Assembly (NCBI GenBank): GCA_002167805.1
Contig: NHBT01000017.1
Span: 1,788-10,050, forward strand
Origin: Owenweeksia sp. TMED14
GTDB lineage: Bacteria; Bacteroidota; Bacteroidia; Flavobacteriales; Schleiferiaceae
DNA: 8,263 nucleotides
Direction: 5' to 3'
Numbering within the stretch: the first letter of the stretch is position 1; the number at the start of each line of letters is the position of its first letter. A model generated the notes under the pieces. That model was not told where the DNA came from, did no database searches, and worked only from the letters and a program-made list of their open reading frames with translations. The position numbers were made by a program, and so were the translations under genes. This document shows positions 7,101 to 8,263 of this stretch, piece by piece.

Positions 7101-7899
7101 ATAATTCAGGGTCAACACCAATAAGGTCACCGCCTGATGGACCAGCATCGTATTTACCGTTATCTGGGTCAACCCAAACACCTAAATATGCGTCGGTAAT
7201 AGCATCCGTGGTCGGGTTTCTTAAATCATGTTTTACAAACACAATATCTCCAAATGCATCTGGTCTATCAAATCCAAACATTGTGGTTCTGACTTCTACA
7301 TTTGTTGGTGATCCGCTAGAAATTGCTTTTTTTGAAGCAACGCCATCATTTTGAATAGACCAAATAACTTGATCGCCAATAAATTCTGGATGATCAGGTC
7401 CTGCAGGTAATGGAGAATATACTCCATCTCCATCAACGTCTACCCAAGGTGCACCCATTTCTGCAGGCCATTCTTGGAAGTCAGCAAAACTCAGTGGGTC
7501 TGCTAGCATAGATTTCTTAACATTGTATGTTCTAACGCTTGGATCGTTTGGATTACCTCCATATGGACCAACTTCCATATCGGCTGAAAACTCATTTCCT
7601 GCAACCTTTAATTCGCCGTTTACTTTACCGGCAAACCACCAAGACTGTGCATATACTAAAAATACCCCAGTCTTTCTCCATTCTCCTCCAATACCTCGAA
7701 CGTTATTTACAATTAAACGGCCATCATTAGCTGTATCAATTGTCCACTGATTTACATTGAACTCTTCATAATCAGTAGGAAGAGAAGATGCTCCAAAATA
7801 TCTACTAGCTTTATTCTTGGTATCTCTTGCTTCAACAAAAGAAGAGAAAAGAATCAAGCCTGCCAATACTGGAACTAATGCATTTTTTAAATATTTCAT
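4168..7899 (-). CDS. Large secreted protein with T9SS type A-like C-terminal sorting domain
   Basis: This 1243-residue exported protein begins with a signal peptide (cleavage likely after VEA, residue 24) and ends in a FlgD-Ig-like T9SS sorting domain (about 1135-1243). That domain carries AWPNPYYG (1143-1150), RIFAVDGTLVRLL (1177-1189), WDLNNEYGLPVASGMYF (1201-1217) and KVLKLAVVQP (1227-1236), with a short extra tail. A fibronectin type III-like region lies around 497-653 (LLSWDES, GYKVYQY, YYYGVSAYGYNEYG). Four Asp-rich calcium-type loops start at residues 154, 415, 534 and 895; the one at 415-426 fits a full EF-hand loop with Glu at position 12. Seven cysteines cluster at 271-400, and two more are at 999 and 1018. 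No catalytic motif was found. It is probably surface-attached or released through type IX secretion. The start at 7899 is supported by GGAGA six bases upstream. Its neighbours are a TonB-dependent receptor and a PorV-like barrel. Its function is unknown; an adhesin, ligand-binding or receptor-accessory role is possible. Confidence 0.85.
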   Translation of the reverse strand: MKYLKNALVPVLAGLILFSSFVEARDTKNKASRYFGASSLPTDYEEFNVNQWTIDTANDGRLIVNNVRGIGGEWRKTGVFLVYAQSWWFAGKVNGELKVAGNEFSADMEVGPYGGNPNDPSVRTYNVKKSMLADPLSFADFQEWPAEMGAPWVDVDGDGVYSPLPAGPDHPEFIGDQVIWSIQNDGVASKKAISSGSPTNVEVRTTMFGFDRPDAFGDIVFVKHDLRNPTTDAITDAYLGVWVDPDNGKYDAGPSGGDLIGVDPELSLGYCYNDGDDPEWLVTDYGPGPAVGYDFFQGPAVPCDGTEADGCPGAKQFGEIIPGMKNLSLSGYNLFINSDAVFGDPDEPDEFYFALQGLRSDGTQLTEDITGATCTPEEVAAGTCTNPYVNCDGVAAGGTCYSNFSFWGDPSIDTDFDGDGTVTAAELALNPIDGYVREADDRRFLQSIGPFTLEPGARQEIVYGIIGAYSPNSSIESIDALKQADQLAQLAYDIDFALPDSPPTPSVTALPLDQRVLLSWDESATSYEAVSLVDLDEDGDATKFNFEGYKVYQYANATKSNPRLVATYDIKNGVTEILDNVFDPNYGVNVNVPVAVGTDSGLQQSIALSYDYQNNTSLKNNNEYYYGVSAYGYNEYGIPKMLESSTSVTAVRPSLSQLTDDQGAVSAVATVEKVGLGDGRLNVSVVDPSKVTGDEYTVTFEDVMPDGAPVVNWTLTNTTTGEVVVENNTIQDGVDGLTGKDFGPGWGIIVDGLKMSISGPQPGHSGMYEIMEVDVSRHSEAINNGEYLDSTPSYANLNTSGSFSLSYSKGVYETRSGKDTDGTDQTSTDLFAPIWDNNPYEYMTTDDLILDFSKTSIAFQYPYSSSSRLGNTTVPFAAYRSVNGVLEQMHVRWRDVDGDGEWSMHVNYETVSPYPGYLKLAQQNINENNGGGLTKDEIDALQSNLNDKSEHWYDVYSGPYYDVIGYEPFAIMGYTSEPYDPSKEDEYATYDDGLYAGSCESLNDYWFYYYGNTTSESCNAQVTVPSMTTWAQNQDNATTPTASNDGMYYGVYAGPIIYTQYMNTISDYSGIWGAFDAGPPTQANIAAAREAYIANGYNPPSYEGAAAMVLVNNKINTSNVSFVLDSSQLMPERKEYDLANITAWPNPYYGAMKEESNQYDQRVMFSNLPIEGETTVRIFAVDGTLVRLLKHNDAGSQHLTWDLNNEYGLPVASGMYFAHVATRGEEKVLKLAVVQPEMRIDTY

Positions 7900-7905
7900 T
7901 ATTTA

Positions 7906-7910
7906 TCTCC
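7906..7910 (-). promoter_or_regulatory. Ribosome site of the large cargo gene
   Basis: On the - strand this reads GGAGA, six bases before the ATG that ends at 7899. It lies in the 19-base gap after the receptor gene and fixes the start that gives a proper signal peptide. Confidence 0.7.
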
Positions 7911-7918
7911 GTTACTTT

Positions 7919-8263
7919 TTAAAAATTATAATTTACACCAAGTCTAACTGTTCTTGGAGCGCCGTATCTACTTGAACCTGAAATTAGGTCTCTGTATAAA
8001 CTTTCAGCAGGCACATCTGGGTATTGACCTAACCAATTTGATACCCATGCCTGTCCTGATTCGCTACCAATCCATCCGTCGTCATCTGCCATTCCAGACG
8101 TGCTCCAATGTCCTAGCTCTTGTTCATTGTCTAGTAAGTTAAAGATGCTTACATATACGTTAACTTTGCTAGATCCAATTTCTACCATCTTGTCAAGACG
8201 TAGGTCTACATTAAAAAATGACGGTCCTGTGGCAGAATTTAGTGGACCATCAGGTGTAGCAGG
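7919..8263 (-). CDS. TonB-dependent receptor, C-terminal part (5' end outside window)
   Basis: These are the last 114 residues of an outer-membrane beta-barrel. The frame is open to the right edge, so the methionine at 8188 is internal. The visible part holds the last strands of a TonB-dependent receptor: FFNVDLRLDKMVEI, then SKVNVYVSIFNLLDNEQ (the family's NL-x-N motif), a long loop rich in Trp, Asp and Gly, and finally YGAPRTVRLGVNYNF ending in Phe, the standard barrel end. Such receptors import siderophores, glycans, cobalamin or other ligands using TonB energy. The plug and any carboxypeptidase-like extension lie outside the window, so no substrate can be inferred. It is the first of the three visible genes of a tight - strand operon, 19 bases before the cargo gene, and may work with that secreted protein at the surface. 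Confidence 0.87.
   Translation of the reverse strand, partial: PATPDGPLNSATGPSFFNVDLRLDKMVEIGSSKVNVYVSIFNLLDNEQELGHWSTSGMADDDGWIGSESGQAWVSNWLGQYPDVPAESLYRDLISGSSRYGAPRTVRLGVNYNF

Noticed and set aside
7523..7750. Two overlapping + strand open frames opposite the start of the large cargo gene (and others at 5711-5917 and 7954-8142).
   Set aside because: They are antisense to well-supported coding sequence, lack domain signals and show low-complexity translations.
7919..8188. A small independent gene starting at the methionine at 8188.
   Set aside because: The frame continues to the right edge and encodes FFNVDLRLDK just before this methionine, which belongs to the TonB receptor barrel.

Overview
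The window reads as a stretch of chromosome from an AT-rich, diderm bacterium of the FCB group. The main clues are a type IX secretion (T9SS)-style cargo protein with a C-terminal FlgD-like sorting domain, a PorV/PorQ-family outer-membrane protein and a TonB-dependent receptor, all in one operon. Candidatus Marinimicrobia (SAR406) is my best guess from the flavour of the cargo tail and the base composition. That is recalled resemblance, not a search result; Ignavibacteria or another T9SS-bearing lineage is possible.

Left half, + strand (1-3031): four genes run head to tail. They are the 3' part of an MgtE magnesium transporter; a small secreted protein of unknown function that overlaps it by 4 bases and starts at TTG; an M23 (LytM-type) zinc metallopeptidase lipoprotein that overlaps the second gene by 11 bases; and, 26 bases on, a second lipoprotein. 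The last is a clear paralogue of the M23 protein, but every zinc ligand and catalytic histidine has been replaced. The overlaps and short gaps suggest one transcript, which ends at a long hairpin at 3032-3066.

Right half, - strand (8263 down to 3096): three tightly packed genes point the other way. They are the C-terminal end of a TonB-dependent receptor (cut by the right edge), a 1243-residue secreted protein with a T9SS type A-like sorting domain, and a PorV/PorQ-like barrel. Gaps are 19 and 10 bases. The two operons converge on the hairpin, which can terminate both. The - strand operon suggests a surface module: an outer-membrane importer, a large surface-anchored or released protein, and the barrel that could shuttle that protein to the surface.

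The two points most worth following are the active/dead M23 lipoprotein pair and the dedicated receptor-cargo-shuttle operon. No RNA genes, CRISPR arrays, insertion sequences or phage genes were seen. No promoter can be placed, because both operons start outside the window. Gene space is nearly continuous, and the longest gap is 64 bases.
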